A DNA stretch of 49,772 nucleotides from Oscillospiraceae bacterium (GCA_015064295.1 SVSM01000010.1:1-49772); one strand, 5' to 3'. Positions 26,580-34,290 are shown, counted from the stretch's first letter. The notes: generated by a model not told the origin, from the letters alone. Translations and numbers: made by a program.

Positions 26580-26674
26580 GGGGCTCTGCCCTGCGCCCTG
26601 CACGGGGAACTTCTTGCAAGAAGTTCCCCGTGGCCCCTCAAGAACTTTGGATGGCCAAAACCGGAGGTTTTGGC
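26580..26674 (+). repeat. Intergenic inverted-repeat element, copy C, between terminase and capsid genes
   Basis: GGGGCTCTGCCC opens the element; a perfect 32-base palindrome CACGGGGAACTTCTTG/CAAGAAGTTCCCCGTG (26601-26632) follows, then CTCAAGAACTTTGGATGG. A second stem GCCAAAACC/GGTTTTGGC is at 26654-26674. The layout is that of copy B at 8094. The gap 26569-26825 contains nothing else recognisable. Confidence 0.6.
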
Positions 26675-26825
26675 TGGGGAACAGGTTGGTTTTTCGTCAA
26701 TGCGAAGACCGACGCTTACCTTCTTTCATTTCGGACTCTGCCCTCGCCTGCCCGGGCGTAAAAGGGCGTAAAATACGGCAGAGGACGCGGTGATATATTA
26801 TTTGTTTTCAAAAAGGAGAAACAAC

Positions 26826-27728
26826 ATGAACGAACTGAACTACGCAAAAGTCTATTCCGAAGCACTGGCCCAGGCCTTCCCTTACGAGCTTTGCTTCGGC
26901 GCCCTCTACGCCACCGAGAACAACGGCCGCTACCGCTTCCGCGGCGGCAAGACCGTTGAGCTCCCCGTGATCACCACCGGCGGTCGCACCGACGCCTCCC
27001 GTGACGGCGTGGACGAGCCTGCCCGCAACTACGAAAACGCATGGGAGACCAAGGAGCTCTCCCGTCAGCGCAAGTGGAGCACGCTGATCCATCCCCAGGA
27101 TATTGACCAGACCGACTACGCGGCTACCATCGCCAACATTACCGCGGTCTTCAATCAGGAGCACAAGTTCCCCGAGATGGACGCCTACACCGTTTCCAAG
27201 CTCTATGCCGATTGGACGGCCCAGGGTAAGACGGCTCTCCGCTCCGATCTGACCGCCGAGAACGTGCTGGAGATCTTTGACACTCTGATGGCGGACATGA
27301 CCGAGGCCCGCGTTCCGGTCAGCGGCCGTATCCTCTACGTCACCCCTGCCGTTATGAAGCTGCTGAAGTCCTCGTCCTCCATGAACCGCAGCTTCGACGT
27401 GAAGGCCTCCGGCGGTGAGATCAACCGTACCGTAACGGTTCTGGACGGTGTTTCGGTGGTGGAGGTTCCCTCCTCCCTGATGAAGACCGCCTTTGATTTC
27501 GCAAACGGCTTCCAGGTCGCAGGCGGTGCCGACAGCATCGAAATGCTTCTGATCCACCCTCAGTCGGTCATCACCCCCGTATCCTACGAATTTGCCTGCC
27601 TTGACGAGCCCTCTGCGGCCACCGGCGGCAAGTACGTTTACTACGAGGAGAGCTTCGAGGACGTGTTCCTTCTGAACCGTCGCGCCGACGGCGTGGCCTT
27701 CGTTCTGACCGCTGAAGCGGCAGACTGA
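26826..27728 (+). CDS. Phage major capsid protein (HK97-fold type)
   Basis: 300 residues, AAGGAG nine bases before the ATG. Features typical of short siphophage capsid proteins are an N-terminal helix (LNYAKVYSEALAQAF), a strand block GGKTVELPVITTGG, and WETKELSRQRKWSTLIHPQDIDQTDY, a variant of the DRGR-F-D-x-QDVDET element. A central VSGRILYVTPAVMKLLK and late strands VSVVEVPSSLM follow. No protease or delta domain is visible. The gene lies between terminase and portal, not after the scaffold as usual, and is bounded by hairpins on both sides. I identify it by pattern and context; a structure-based search would be decisive. Confidence 0.78.
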   Translation: MNELNYAKVYSEALAQAFPYELCFGALYATENNGRYRFRGGKTVELPVITTGGRTDASRDGVDEPARNYENAWETKELSRQRKWSTLIHPQDIDQTDYAATIANITAVFNQEHKFPEMDAYTVSKLYADWTAQGKTALRSDLTAENVLEIFDTLMADMTEARVPVSGRILYVTPAVMKLLKSSSSMNRSFDVKASGGEINRTVTVLDGVSVVEVPSSLMKTAFDFANGFQVAGGADSIEMLLIHPQSVITPVSYEFACLDEPSAATGGKYVYYEESFEDVFLLNRRADGVAFVLTAEAAD

Positions 27729-27734
27729 CGAAAA

Positions 27735-27797
27735 GGCAAGAGAATGGCATAGCCCTTCTCTTGCCCCCTCGCCCGCAGGACGGGAAGCCCTGCGGGC
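27735..27797 (+). promoter_or_regulatory. Two hairpins between capsid and portal genes
   Basis: GGCAAGAGA/TCTCTTGCC (27735-27743 with 27757-27765) and GCCCGCAGG/CCTGCGGGC (27771-27779 with 27789-27797). Neither has a T tract, so they may act as partial terminators or protect the 3' end of the capsid message. Confidence 0.5.
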
Positions 27798-27824
27798 GTT
27801 ACGATCAAACCAATGGAGGTAGCA

Positions 27825-29174
27825 ATGAAATTGACCGACAATCTGTCCCGCCTTTTGACGCGGGACGGAAAGACCCGCACGGGAGACGGTATTCTCCCCT
27901 GTGAGATGATCTCCGCGGAGGAACGGGCTGCCATCAAGCGAAGCTTTGACCTCTATCGCGGCCGAGCCCCCTGGCTGACCGCCTCCGAAAAGGGGCTGGC
28001 CTTGGCCTCCGGTATTGCCTCGGAGCTGGCCAGATTGACCGTGGTGGAGTTCTCGGCAGACTTCGCTGACGACCGGGCCGGACAACGGCTGGAGGAGATC
28101 CTTTCCGGCCTCTTCCCCCGTCTTCGTACCTACGTCGAGTATGCCTGCGCCACCGGCGGCATCGTTTTCAAGCCCTTCTACGACGGCAAGCAACTTGGCG
28201 TGGAAGCCGTCCTTCCCTTTGATTTTCTGCCTTTGGCGGCAGACGGGGCCGGACAGATCACCGCCTGCGCCTTCCTCTCCCGTAAAAAGCGGGACGGACG
28301 GTACTACACCCGCGTGGAGGAGCATCGCCCGATCGAAGGGGGCTATCGGATCACCAATCGCGCTTTCGTCTCAGATCTGGGCTTTGATCGCGGACAGGCC
28401 TGTTCCCTCTCCTGCATGAAGGAGTGGGCAGGGCTATCCCCCGTGGTCGAGATCGGAGGACTGAAGAAGCCCTTGTTTTCCTATTTCGGGATCCCCCAGG
28501 GCAATTTGTCTCACCCCGACTCCCCCCTGGGCGCTCCGGTATTCCGCCGCGCCGAGGAGCTGATCCGTCAGGCAGACCTGCAATTCGGACGGCTTTTATG
28601 GGAGTTTGAGGGCGGTGAGCTGGCGGTGGACGCCAGCGAGGAGGCCTTCCGCTCCGACAAGCAAGGAAAGCCCCGTCTCCCTGTGGGGAAGGAGCGTCTC
28701 TATCGCACCAACGTGTTAGACGCCTGCAGCTCCGACGAGGAGCTTCTCAAGACCTTCTCCCCTGCCCTGCGGGACAAGTCGCTGATCAACGGCCTTAACC
28801 GCATCATCATGTTCGTGGAGGACGCCTGCGGGATCGCTCGCGGTACCTTCTCGGATCCCTCCGAGATCGCTCGTACCGCTACTGAGGTACGTGCCATGAG
28901 ACAGCGTACCTATTCCACCGTCTGCTCCATTCAGTCGGCTCTGAACGGCGCTCTGCTTCGGCTTGGAGAGGCGGTAAACGCTCTGGCCATGCTTTACGGC
29001 CTTTGGGAAAAGCCCGCCGCCATGTCCCTCTACTTCGGGGACGGTGTTCTGACCGATCCCGAGTCCGATCGCGCGGCTGAACGCGAGGACGTATCCTGCG
29101 GTATCCTGTCCGCAGAGGAATTCAAGAGCCGTTGGTACGGCTCTTCCATGAAAGGAGAACGCCATGAAGCGTGA
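27825..29174 (+). CDS. Phage portal protein (SPP1 gp6-like)
   Basis: 449 residues from the ATG at 27825, after GGAGGT; the earlier ATG overlaps that site. LFSYFGIPQGNLSHPDSPLG, ADLQFGRLLWEFEGGEL, TFSPALRDKSLINGLNRII and ARTATEVRAMRQRTYSTV are the successive hallmarks of Gram-positive phage portals (clip, wing, stem and crown order). The portal dodecamer is the DNA channel at one capsid vertex and docks the terminase. Its stop overlaps the scaffold start by 11 bases. Confidence 0.88.
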   Translation: MKLTDNLSRLLTRDGKTRTGDGILPCEMISAEERAAIKRSFDLYRGRAPWLTASEKGLALASGIASELARLTVVEFSADFADDRAGQRLEEILSGLFPRLRTYVEYACATGGIVFKPFYDGKQLGVEAVLPFDFLPLAADGAGQITACAFLSRKKRDGRYYTRVEEHRPIEGGYRITNRAFVSDLGFDRGQACSLSCMKEWAGLSPVVEIGGLKKPLFSYFGIPQGNLSHPDSPLGAPVFRRAEELIRQADLQFGRLLWEFEGGELAVDASEEAFRSDKQGKPRLPVGKERLYRTNVLDACSSDEELLKTFSPALRDKSLINGLNRIIMFVEDACGIARGTFSDPSEIARTATEVRAMRQRTYSTVCSIQSALNGALLRLGEAVNALAMLYGLWEKPAAMSLYFGDGVLTDPESDRAAEREDVSCGILSAEEFKSRWYGSSMKGERHEA

Positions 29175-29631
29175 TTTTTTAGAAAAGCTGGGTCTGAGCA
29201 AGGCCACCATCGACGCCATCATGACCGAGCACGGCAAGAGTACCGAGGAATACCGTAACCGCTGTCTCGCCGCCGAGGAGGAGCTGACGGCGCTCCGTGA
29301 GGCCGCCGAGGCCGCAAACTCCCAAAAGGAGAGCCTGATGCAAACGCTGGCCGAGCAGACCGCCGAGGCGGAGGCCTTCCGCGACCGAGTGATCCTCTCG
29401 CTGGTGGAGGAGGCGGGCCCTTCCTCCTCTATGGCCAAGACGGCCCTTTGCCGCCGTCTGACCGAGGAGGCGCTGATGGGAAAGGATCCCCGAGAGGTGC
29501 TTCTTCAGTTAGAAGAATCGGATCCCGACGCCTTTCGAAAGGACGGCGTCCTGCGTCCTTACTTCTCGACAGGGAGCCAGGGCGCGGTAGAGGACTTCCC
29601 CACCCTCTCCTCCGCTCTGAAACGGAGGTAA
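29164..29631 (+). CDS. Phage scaffolding protein (GP20-like)
   Basis: 155 residues. It starts MKRDFLEKLGLSKATIDAIM followed by a Glu/Ala-rich coiled coil (about 25-75), the arrangement of the phage GP20 scaffold family. The C-terminal part (SMAKTALCRRLTEEALMGKD) is helical. The scaffold guides capsid assembly and leaves before packaging. AAAGGAGAACGCC precedes the ATG. Its gene normally precedes the capsid gene; here the capsid gene is two genes upstream. Confidence 0.82.
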   Translation: MKRDFLEKLGLSKATIDAIMTEHGKSTEEYRNRCLAAEEELTALREAAEAANSQKESLMQTLAEQTAEAEAFRDRVILSLVEEAGPSSSMAKTALCRRLTEEALMGKDPREVLLQLEESDPDAFRKDGVLRPYFSTGSQGAVEDFPTLSSALKRR

Positions 29632-29634
29632 GCC

Positions 29635-30030
29635 ATGAGCTATTTATCCTACGAAACCTACATTGCCGGCTTTCACGGCAGTGCCGTGCCGGAGGAGGAG
29701 TTTGACTATCTGGCAAACGCCGCCTCGGCCATCATCGATCTTTTGGTGTCCCGCCCCATCGTCGAGGTAAACGACCGCATCCGCTTGGCCACCGCCTTTC
29801 AGGTCGAGCTTCTCTTTGCCCAGGGCGGGACCGATGCCCTGGCCGGCCTTGCCGCCGTTACGTCGGGCATCGACGAAAGGCTGGGGGATTACAGCATCGG
29901 TACCCCTTACGTGGCAAACGAAAGGCGATGCTATTCCATCGGCGGAATTCCGGTTTCGGGCCTAACGGTATCCATCCTGCGGCGCGAGGGCCTGATGTCC
30001 CGCTGTGTCTGCGGGGAGGAGCTGTCATGA
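29635..30030 (+). CDS. Phage head-tail connector (gp6-like adaptor)
   Basis: 131 residues, starting MSYLSYETYIAGFHGSAVPE, an opening found in gp6/gp15-type adaptor proteins of Gram-positive phages (a helix bundle with Y-x-x-Y residues). The middle, RPIVEVNDRIRLATAFQVEL, is the usual helical core and the end SVSILRREG-like. It would form the first ring under the portal. It starts three bases after the scaffold stop; its stop overlaps the next start (ATGA). Confidence 0.7.
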   Translation: MSYLSYETYIAGFHGSAVPEEEFDYLANAASAIIDLLVSRPIVEVNDRIRLATAFQVELLFAQGGTDALAGLAAVTSGIDERLGDYSIGTPYVANERRCYSIGGIPVSGLTVSILRREGLMSRCVCGEELS

Positions 30031-30422
30031 GTCTGGCACTGTTTCACGATACGGTGACGCTATATCTTACCGCGGGGGACGATGCGGCCCCCGAACGACG
30101 CGTGATCCGTAACGTCAGGACGGTCCTTACCAAAACTGCGGATAAGGGCGTCAAGGCGCAGATCTGGCTTCCCCTTTGGGGCAGACGCGACCTTGCCTAC
30201 CGTCCCGACGACTGGGACGGCCGTAAGGATCGGTTTACGGTACGGGTGGGAGACGCTCTGGTCTGCTGCAAGACCGACCCACCTCTTCCGCCCGAGGAAG
30301 CGCTGACCGTGAAGACCGTCATTTGCCGCACCGGCGGCAGCCGTCGGCTTTGGCATCTTGAGATTGAGGCCGACGATTTGAAAGATGAGGAGGAAACGAA
30401 AAATGAAGGAACTGAAGCTTGA
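30027..30422 (+). CDS. Probable head-completion (stopper) protein
   Basis: 131 residues from an ATG that overlaps the preceding stop. It begins MSLALFHDTVTLYLTAGDD and has RVIRNVRTVL, WLPLWGRRDLAYRP and DRFTVRVGDALVCCK, a beta-rich pattern like the small head-closure proteins (HK97 gp10/SPP1 gp16 type) in which DTVTLY-x(n)-W-x-R repeats are common. Assignment rests mainly on position directly after the adaptor. Confidence 0.5.
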   Translation: MSLALFHDTVTLYLTAGDDAAPERRVIRNVRTVLTKTADKGVKAQIWLPLWGRRDLAYRPDDWDGRKDRFTVRVGDALVCCKTDPPLPPEEALTVKTVICRTGGSRRLWHLEIEADDLKDEEETKNEGTEA

Positions 30423-30750
30423 TCCCGCCGTCTTGACGGTATGGATCGACGGGCAGGAATTTACCTTCCGCGCCGATTCGGCCTTTTCCAAACGGGTGGC
30501 GGAGCTGGCGGCTGAGGCCGAGCGACGCACCGCCATGGCGTCGGCCGTGGGAAGACATAACGAGGCGGAGGTGGCGGCCTTTTTAAGCCATGCCGTGGAT
30601 TCCCTGCTGGGAGACGGCGCATCGGAAACCATTTTCGGAGAGGACGTCCCCGAGATCCTGTCGCTGCTGGACATTCTCGACGTCATTATGAACGCCTTCC
30701 GCGAGTACCGCGCCTCGCGGATCGCCCGACTGAAGGAGGGAATGGCATGA
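30403..30750 (+). CDS. DUF6673-like phage protein
   Basis: 115 residues from the ATG at 30403 (GAGGAAA upstream), overlapping the previous gene by 20 bases. It begins with a short strand segment (TVWIDGQEFTFRAD) and is helical afterwards; the segment VDSLLGDGASETIFGED recalls the LFGEGTS-KIFG motif of DUF6673, a small protein that in Clostridia phages usually sits just before the tape-measure gene and may be a tail assembly chaperone. No tape measure follows here. Confidence 0.5.
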   Translation: MKELKLDPAVLTVWIDGQEFTFRADSAFSKRVAELAAEAERRTAMASAVGRHNEAEVAAFLSHAVDSLLGDGASETIFGEDVPEILSLLDILDVIMNAFREYRASRIARLKEGMA

Positions 30751-31046
30751 GACGGGGATCGACACCTACCTTTGTTTTTACCTTGCCGGCGGATGCCTCC
30801 TGCTTTACCGAAATTGAGATCCTGTTTATGCAGGACACGCGGGAGGTTTTGCGGGTAAGCCGCCCCTCCCTGACGCTGAAGGGCAAGGAGGTCTCCTTCG
30901 TGATGAGCGAGATGCAATCCCTTGCCTTTGCCCCTTCCTGCAACGCCGAGGTGCAGCTCCGCCTCGTGACCGAGGACGGCAAGGTGCTGATCTCGGAGAT
31001 CCGAGCCCTGCCGGTTCGCAAAAAATTTCCCGAGGATGCTCTGTGA
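30747..31046 (+). CDS. Small beta-rich phage protein, possibly baseplate-associated
   Basis: 99 residues, overlapping the previous stop by ATGA. MRRGSTPTFVFTLPADASCF, a central SLTLKGKEVSFVMSE and CNAEVQLRLVTEDGKVLISE indicate a beta-sandwich. Very similar opening and closing motifs occur in small proteins encoded just before fibre genes in Clostridia phages (N-terminal domain of baseplate upper proteins). Function not established. Confidence 0.5.
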   Translation: MRRGSTPTFVFTLPADASCFTEIEILFMQDTREVLRVSRPSLTLKGKEVSFVMSEMQSLAFAPSCNAEVQLRLVTEDGKVLISEIRALPVRKKFPEDAL

Positions 31047-31064
31047 GCCTCGGAAAAGGAGGAT

Positions 31065-31712
31065 ATGATGGAATTTAGTAAACCCTTTCGTTTTAACTTT
31101 GCCGAGGCGGTGGTCATCAAGGAGCTGCTCCGCGACGTTGCCATCGGCCGTGTGACCACGGGAGAGCCGGGGACCGACGTGGTGGTTTCCCTTCGTCGGG
31201 AGGGCGACGCCTTCCTCTTTGACTTCGTCATCCCAAGAGGAGAATCTGCCGAGCCGGTCACCATTGACTCGGCCCTCGACGCTACCAGCGACAACGCGGT
31301 GAAGAACCGCGTCATCAAGGCCTACGTGGACGAGGCCATCCGACAGCTGCAAGCCGCTCTGCAAAGCGGTATCAACGGGTTGGCGGAGGACCTGGAGGCC
31401 CTTGCCGGCGGTACCCTCCCCTCCTTGGGTGTCAGGCGTGTGGAGATGCCTGCCTCCCAAAGCTCCGCCGAGCTTGAGCCCGGCATCCTCTACGTGTTCC
31501 CCGAAATGCCCTCTCTCACCGTTTCCCTCGGAGGAGAGGCCGACCCGACCAGGGCACAGGAATACCACTTCCGCTTTGCTTCGGGTGCTACGGCTACCGT
31601 GCTGACCCTTCCCGATGGGGTGGTGGGCCGTATGACCGTGGAGGCCAACCGCGTCTATGAGGTCTCGGTTCTCGACGGCTATCTGGTCAGCCAATGCTGG
31701 GAGGCCCTCTGA
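31065..31712 (+). CDS. Fibre-like structural protein
   Basis: 215 residues (an ATG one codon later is equally placed) after AAAGGAGG. Residues 1-75 are beta-rich and end in the segment TIDSALDATSDNAVKNRVIK, the D-x-ALS-x-TS-x-N-x-VQN-x-V-type hinge found in phage and pyocin tail fibres; a coiled coil (about 95-125) follows, and then a beta C-terminal domain. It probably trimerises and forms a spike or fibre shaft. Its stop shares one base with the next start codon (TGATG). Confidence 0.6.
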   Translation: MMEFSKPFRFNFAEAVVIKELLRDVAIGRVTTGEPGTDVVVSLRREGDAFLFDFVIPRGESAEPVTIDSALDATSDNAVKNRVIKAYVDEAIRQLQAALQSGINGLAEDLEALAGGTLPSLGVRRVEMPASQSSAELEPGILYVFPEMPSLTVSLGGEADPTRAQEYHFRFASGATATVLTLPDGVVGRMTVEANRVYEVSVLDGYLVSQCWEAL

Positions 31713-32878
31713 TGCTGCGGCGGCGCGATCTATTCGGGCCGGCTGAGGTTCGGTGGAGAGAATACGAGGCTGCGATCCTCTCCACGGCGTGGGAAGAGGC
31801 GGAACAGACAAACGGTGTGTCGGACGTGGCCTTTGAGGAGGGCTGCAGCTATCCCGTCGGCCCCGAGGGACTTTGCGGCTTCCGCATCGGTGTCTACAAG
31901 GAGGCCGACACCAACGGCTATCTGGACGTGGATTACGTGAAGGTAGGACGTGAGATGGGTAGCTGGGATATGCTTGACGTCGACTTTCAGCAGGCCTCCG
32001 ACCTATCGGTCTTCGGGAGCGTCGATGCCGGCATTACTTGGCAGGACAGCTACCTTCACATTCCGCGGCGTTCTGTCGGTGCCTTCCTTGGATATCTGTT
32101 CCCGTCGGAACATACGGCGGGGAAGGTTACCCTTCAGTGTCGGCTTCGCACCAACTCCATGAACTGCGCCATCTCCCTCGATGGTGCACAGTTTTCTGCC
32201 AGGATCATCGTCTGCACCAATACGAACGGTGACCTGTATCTCAAAAACAGCACCAACATCCTTGCCCGCTCCTTTGCCGACGGTGCATGGCACACCGTCA
32301 ATCTGGTGGCAGACATGGATAAGCACACCGTTTCGGCTTGGCTTGAGGAGGAAGCCGAGACAACGTGGAGCTTCCCCAAGAAGGCGGACAGCAATACGAC
32401 CTTCGCCTTTTACTCCGACTGCGCCTTTACGTCGGAGGACGGTTACAGCGGCGCCGGAGACAAAACGGAGCTTGTGGTCAGCAAGATCGGCGACGCGCCC
32501 TCGCCCTCCCTTGCGGAGATCAAGGCGGCCCTTGAGGGACAGTGCGGCCTTGACGGCATATCCTATCCCACCTTCGCCGAGAGGCTTCAAAAAATCCGTT
32601 GCTATCAGGACGTGTACCGCTACGATATGGTATCCTCCCTTCAGCATCGGGATGGGGAGGGTAAGCTGGTGGTCGGCGGCATCAGAAGAAAGGTCAAGCG
32701 TGCCAAAAACGTCATCACCGCCTACCAAAAGAGCGCCCCCACCGGCTACGTCTGCACCCTGCCGCAGGGTGTATATCCGGGACGCGGGCCTGTCCTCGCA
32801 GGCTCTCTCGGAGAGGGGTATCTTGTGCGATATATTGACGGTGACTTTGTCTATTACGAAATGGAGCGATCACGATGA
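31712..32878 (+). CDS. Putative receptor-binding protein with LamG-like domain
   Basis: 388 residues. The N-terminal 100 residues are mixed; residues of about 125-255 read as a concanavalin/LamG-like beta-sandwich (GKVTLQCRLRTNSMNCAISL ... FADGAWHTVNLVADMDKHTV ... SAWLEEEAETTWSF). The C-terminus (GYVCTLPQGVYPGRGPVLAG) is a different beta module. LamG-like domains in phage fibres bind carbohydrates, so a surface-binding role is likely, though no family match can be confirmed without a search. Overlaps both neighbours by 1-4 bases. Confidence 0.5.
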   Translation: MLRRRDLFGPAEVRWREYEAAILSTAWEEAEQTNGVSDVAFEEGCSYPVGPEGLCGFRIGVYKEADTNGYLDVDYVKVGREMGSWDMLDVDFQQASDLSVFGSVDAGITWQDSYLHIPRRSVGAFLGYLFPSEHTAGKVTLQCRLRTNSMNCAISLDGAQFSARIIVCTNTNGDLYLKNSTNILARSFADGAWHTVNLVADMDKHTVSAWLEEEAETTWSFPKKADSNTTFAFYSDCAFTSEDGYSGAGDKTELVVSKIGDAPSPSLAEIKAALEGQCGLDGISYPTFAERLQKIRCYQDVYRYDMVSSLQHRDGEGKLVVGGIRRKVKRAKNVITAYQKSAPTGYVCTLPQGVYPGRGPVLAGSLGEGYLVRYIDGDFVYYEMERSR

Positions 32879-32961
32879 ACGGACGACGGAATCAGAGAAG
32901 GCCTGCCGTACTGACGGCAGGCAGGCAGGTCGCGGTACCAACCGCCCTTGCCAAGGCATAA
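32875..32961 (+). CDS. Micro-ORF, 28 residues
   Basis: MNGRRNQRRPAVLTAGRQVA then VPTALAKA. The ATG overlaps the upstream stop (ATGA), which suggests translational coupling, and the stop precedes the RBS of the next gene (AAGGAGG). It is strongly basic with 5 Arg. Short ORFs often occupy the place between fibre and holin genes in phages (XkdX-like position), but this one has no recognisable motif and could be chance. Confidence 0.35.
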   Translation: MNGRRNQRRPAVLTAGRQVAVPTALAKA

Positions 32962-32973
32962 GGAGGTCGCGGC

Positions 32974-33234
32974 ATGACCTGGGAAATCGTTGTGGGCATC
33001 ATTGCCCTTGCGGGGTTTGTCGGAAGCATCGCGGCCTGGGTCAGTAAGCTCTACAAGACGCTGGGAATTCTGGAAAACACCATCAAAACGCTGACGAAGG
33101 TACTGGATGAAATGAAAACCAACAGTCACGCGACACACAAGGAGCTATTTCGAAAATACACTGACCACGAGCACGTCCTCGCCGACCACGAGGGCAGGCT
33201 GAAATATTTAGAGCAGCGTAAAGCAGGAGGTTAA
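32974..33234 (+). CDS. XhlA-like membrane protein with coiled coil
   Basis: 86 residues, AAGGAGG upstream. A single transmembrane helix (about residues 4-24) is followed by a heptad-rich segment (28-82, GILENTIKTLTKVLDEMKTN...). This is the topology of haemolysin XhlA-type and other phage proteins next to holins; here the helix is N-terminal. It is followed by the holin gene after one base. Confidence 0.55.
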   Translation: MTWEIVVGIIALAGFVGSIAAWVSKLYKTLGILENTIKTLTKVLDEMKTNSHATHKELFRKYTDHEHVLADHEGRLKYLEQRKAGG

Positions 33235-33235
33235 G

Positions 33236-33490
33236 ATGAAACTACATATCAAAGCATGGCTTCGGGCCGCGGGGATCCGGGCCCTGAAAACGGTAGCGCA
33301 GACGGCGGTCTCCATGATCCCCGTGGGGGTATCGGTGGAGGAGGTTGGCTGGCTTGCCGTTCTCGGCACGGCGGCCCTGGCGGGTATTTGCTCGCTTCTG
33401 ACCTCGGTGGCCGGTCTTCCCGAGGTGAAGACCGTAAACGAGGACGGTGAGGAGCTTAGCGGCGGCTACGACGGGGAGGACGGGGTATGA
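33236..33490 (+). CDS. Phage holin (r1t-like)
   Basis: 84 residues. WLRAAGIRALKTVAQTAVSM, GWLAVLGTAALAGICSLLTSVAGLPEV and an acidic tail match the r1t-type phage holin family; two transmembrane segments are at about residues 14-30 and 37-60. Holins form the membrane hole that lets the endolysin out. It overlaps the amidase gene by ATGA. Confidence 0.78.
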   Translation: MKLHIKAWLRAAGIRALKTVAQTAVSMIPVGVSVEEVGWLAVLGTAALAGICSLLTSVAGLPEVKTVNEDGEELSGGYDGEDGV

Positions 33491-34290
33491 AGATCATCGA
33501 ATGTCTCCATACCGACAGCCGTTGCTACAAGGCGGCGGAGGCCGCCTTCCCCCTGGGGATCGTGGTACACTCGACGGGGGTGAACAATACCTCTCTCAAG
33601 CGGTACGTTCAGCCGTCGAAGGACGATCCTCATTACGATGAGTTAATTGCCTTACTCGGCAAGAACAAGAACGGCAACCACTGGAACCGCAACGTGAAGA
33701 AATCCACCCATTACGTCATCGGCAAGCTGGCCGACGGCACGGTGGCGGTGGCTCACATTCTCCCGGAGGAATATTGCGCCTGGGGTGTGGGTAAGGGCAA
33801 GAAGGGCTCTTATAACTACAATCCCACGGCTCACGTTCAGTTTGAGATCTGTGAGGACAACTTAAAGAACGAGGCCTACTTCAAGGCCTGCTACGAGGCC
33901 GCCGTGTCTCTCTGCGCTGACATCTGTTCCCGTCACGGCTGGGAGGCCGACGTGATCGTCTCCCACAAGGAGGCATACAAGCTGGGCTATGCGTCCAACC
34001 ACAAGGACGTGGACCATTGGCTGAAGAAGTTTGGCCTGACCATGAAGGACTTCCGACGGGACGTGGACAAGCTCCTGCATCCTACCAAGCCGATTTCGGT
34101 TGGGGACACGGTGCAGTTCACGGGAAGTAAGCAGTACACCAACGCGAATAAGATCCTCGGCAAGAAGGCCAAGCCCTGCCGTGCGGTGGTCAAGCAGATC
34201 TATCAGCTCGGCTCCGCCAAGCATCCCTACCTCGTGAAGGGCAGCGGGGTGTACGGGTGGGTAGACAAAGCCGACGTCGCTTCCCTTTGA
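33487..34290 (+). CDS. Endolysin, N-acetylmuramoyl-L-alanine amidase
   Basis: 267 residues. The Amidase_2 domain (about 20-185) starts LGIVVHSTGVNN with the first zinc histidine H28; THYVIGKLADGTVAVAHILP and SHKEAYKLGYASNHKDVDHW supply the remaining active-site residues. A C-terminal SH3-like module (about 205-267, GDTVQFTGSKQYTNANKILG ... GVYGWVDKADVASL) probably binds the cell wall. No signal peptide, so export depends on the holin. It closes the phage cassette; no strong terminator follows directly. Confidence 0.9.
   Translation: MKIIECLHTDSRCYKAAEAAFPLGIVVHSTGVNNTSLKRYVQPSKDDPHYDELIALLGKNKNGNHWNRNVKKSTHYVIGKLADGTVAVAHILPEEYCAWGVGKGKKGSYNYNPTAHVQFEICEDNLKNEAYFKACYEAAVSLCADICSRHGWEADVIVSHKEAYKLGYASNHKDVDHWLKKFGLTMKDFRRDVDKLLHPTKPISVGDTVQFTGSKQYTNANKILGKKAKPCRAVVKQIYQLGSAKHPYLVKGSGVYGWVDKADVASL

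Noticed and set aside
26808..28325. A 505-codon minus-strand frame across capsid and portal genes
   Set aside because: Crosses two real genes antisense and is low-complexity (Gly/Val/His-rich); produced by codon bias of the real genes.
30060..31811. A 583-codon minus-strand frame across several phage genes
   Set aside because: Antisense to five overlapping, properly initiated genes; no motif.
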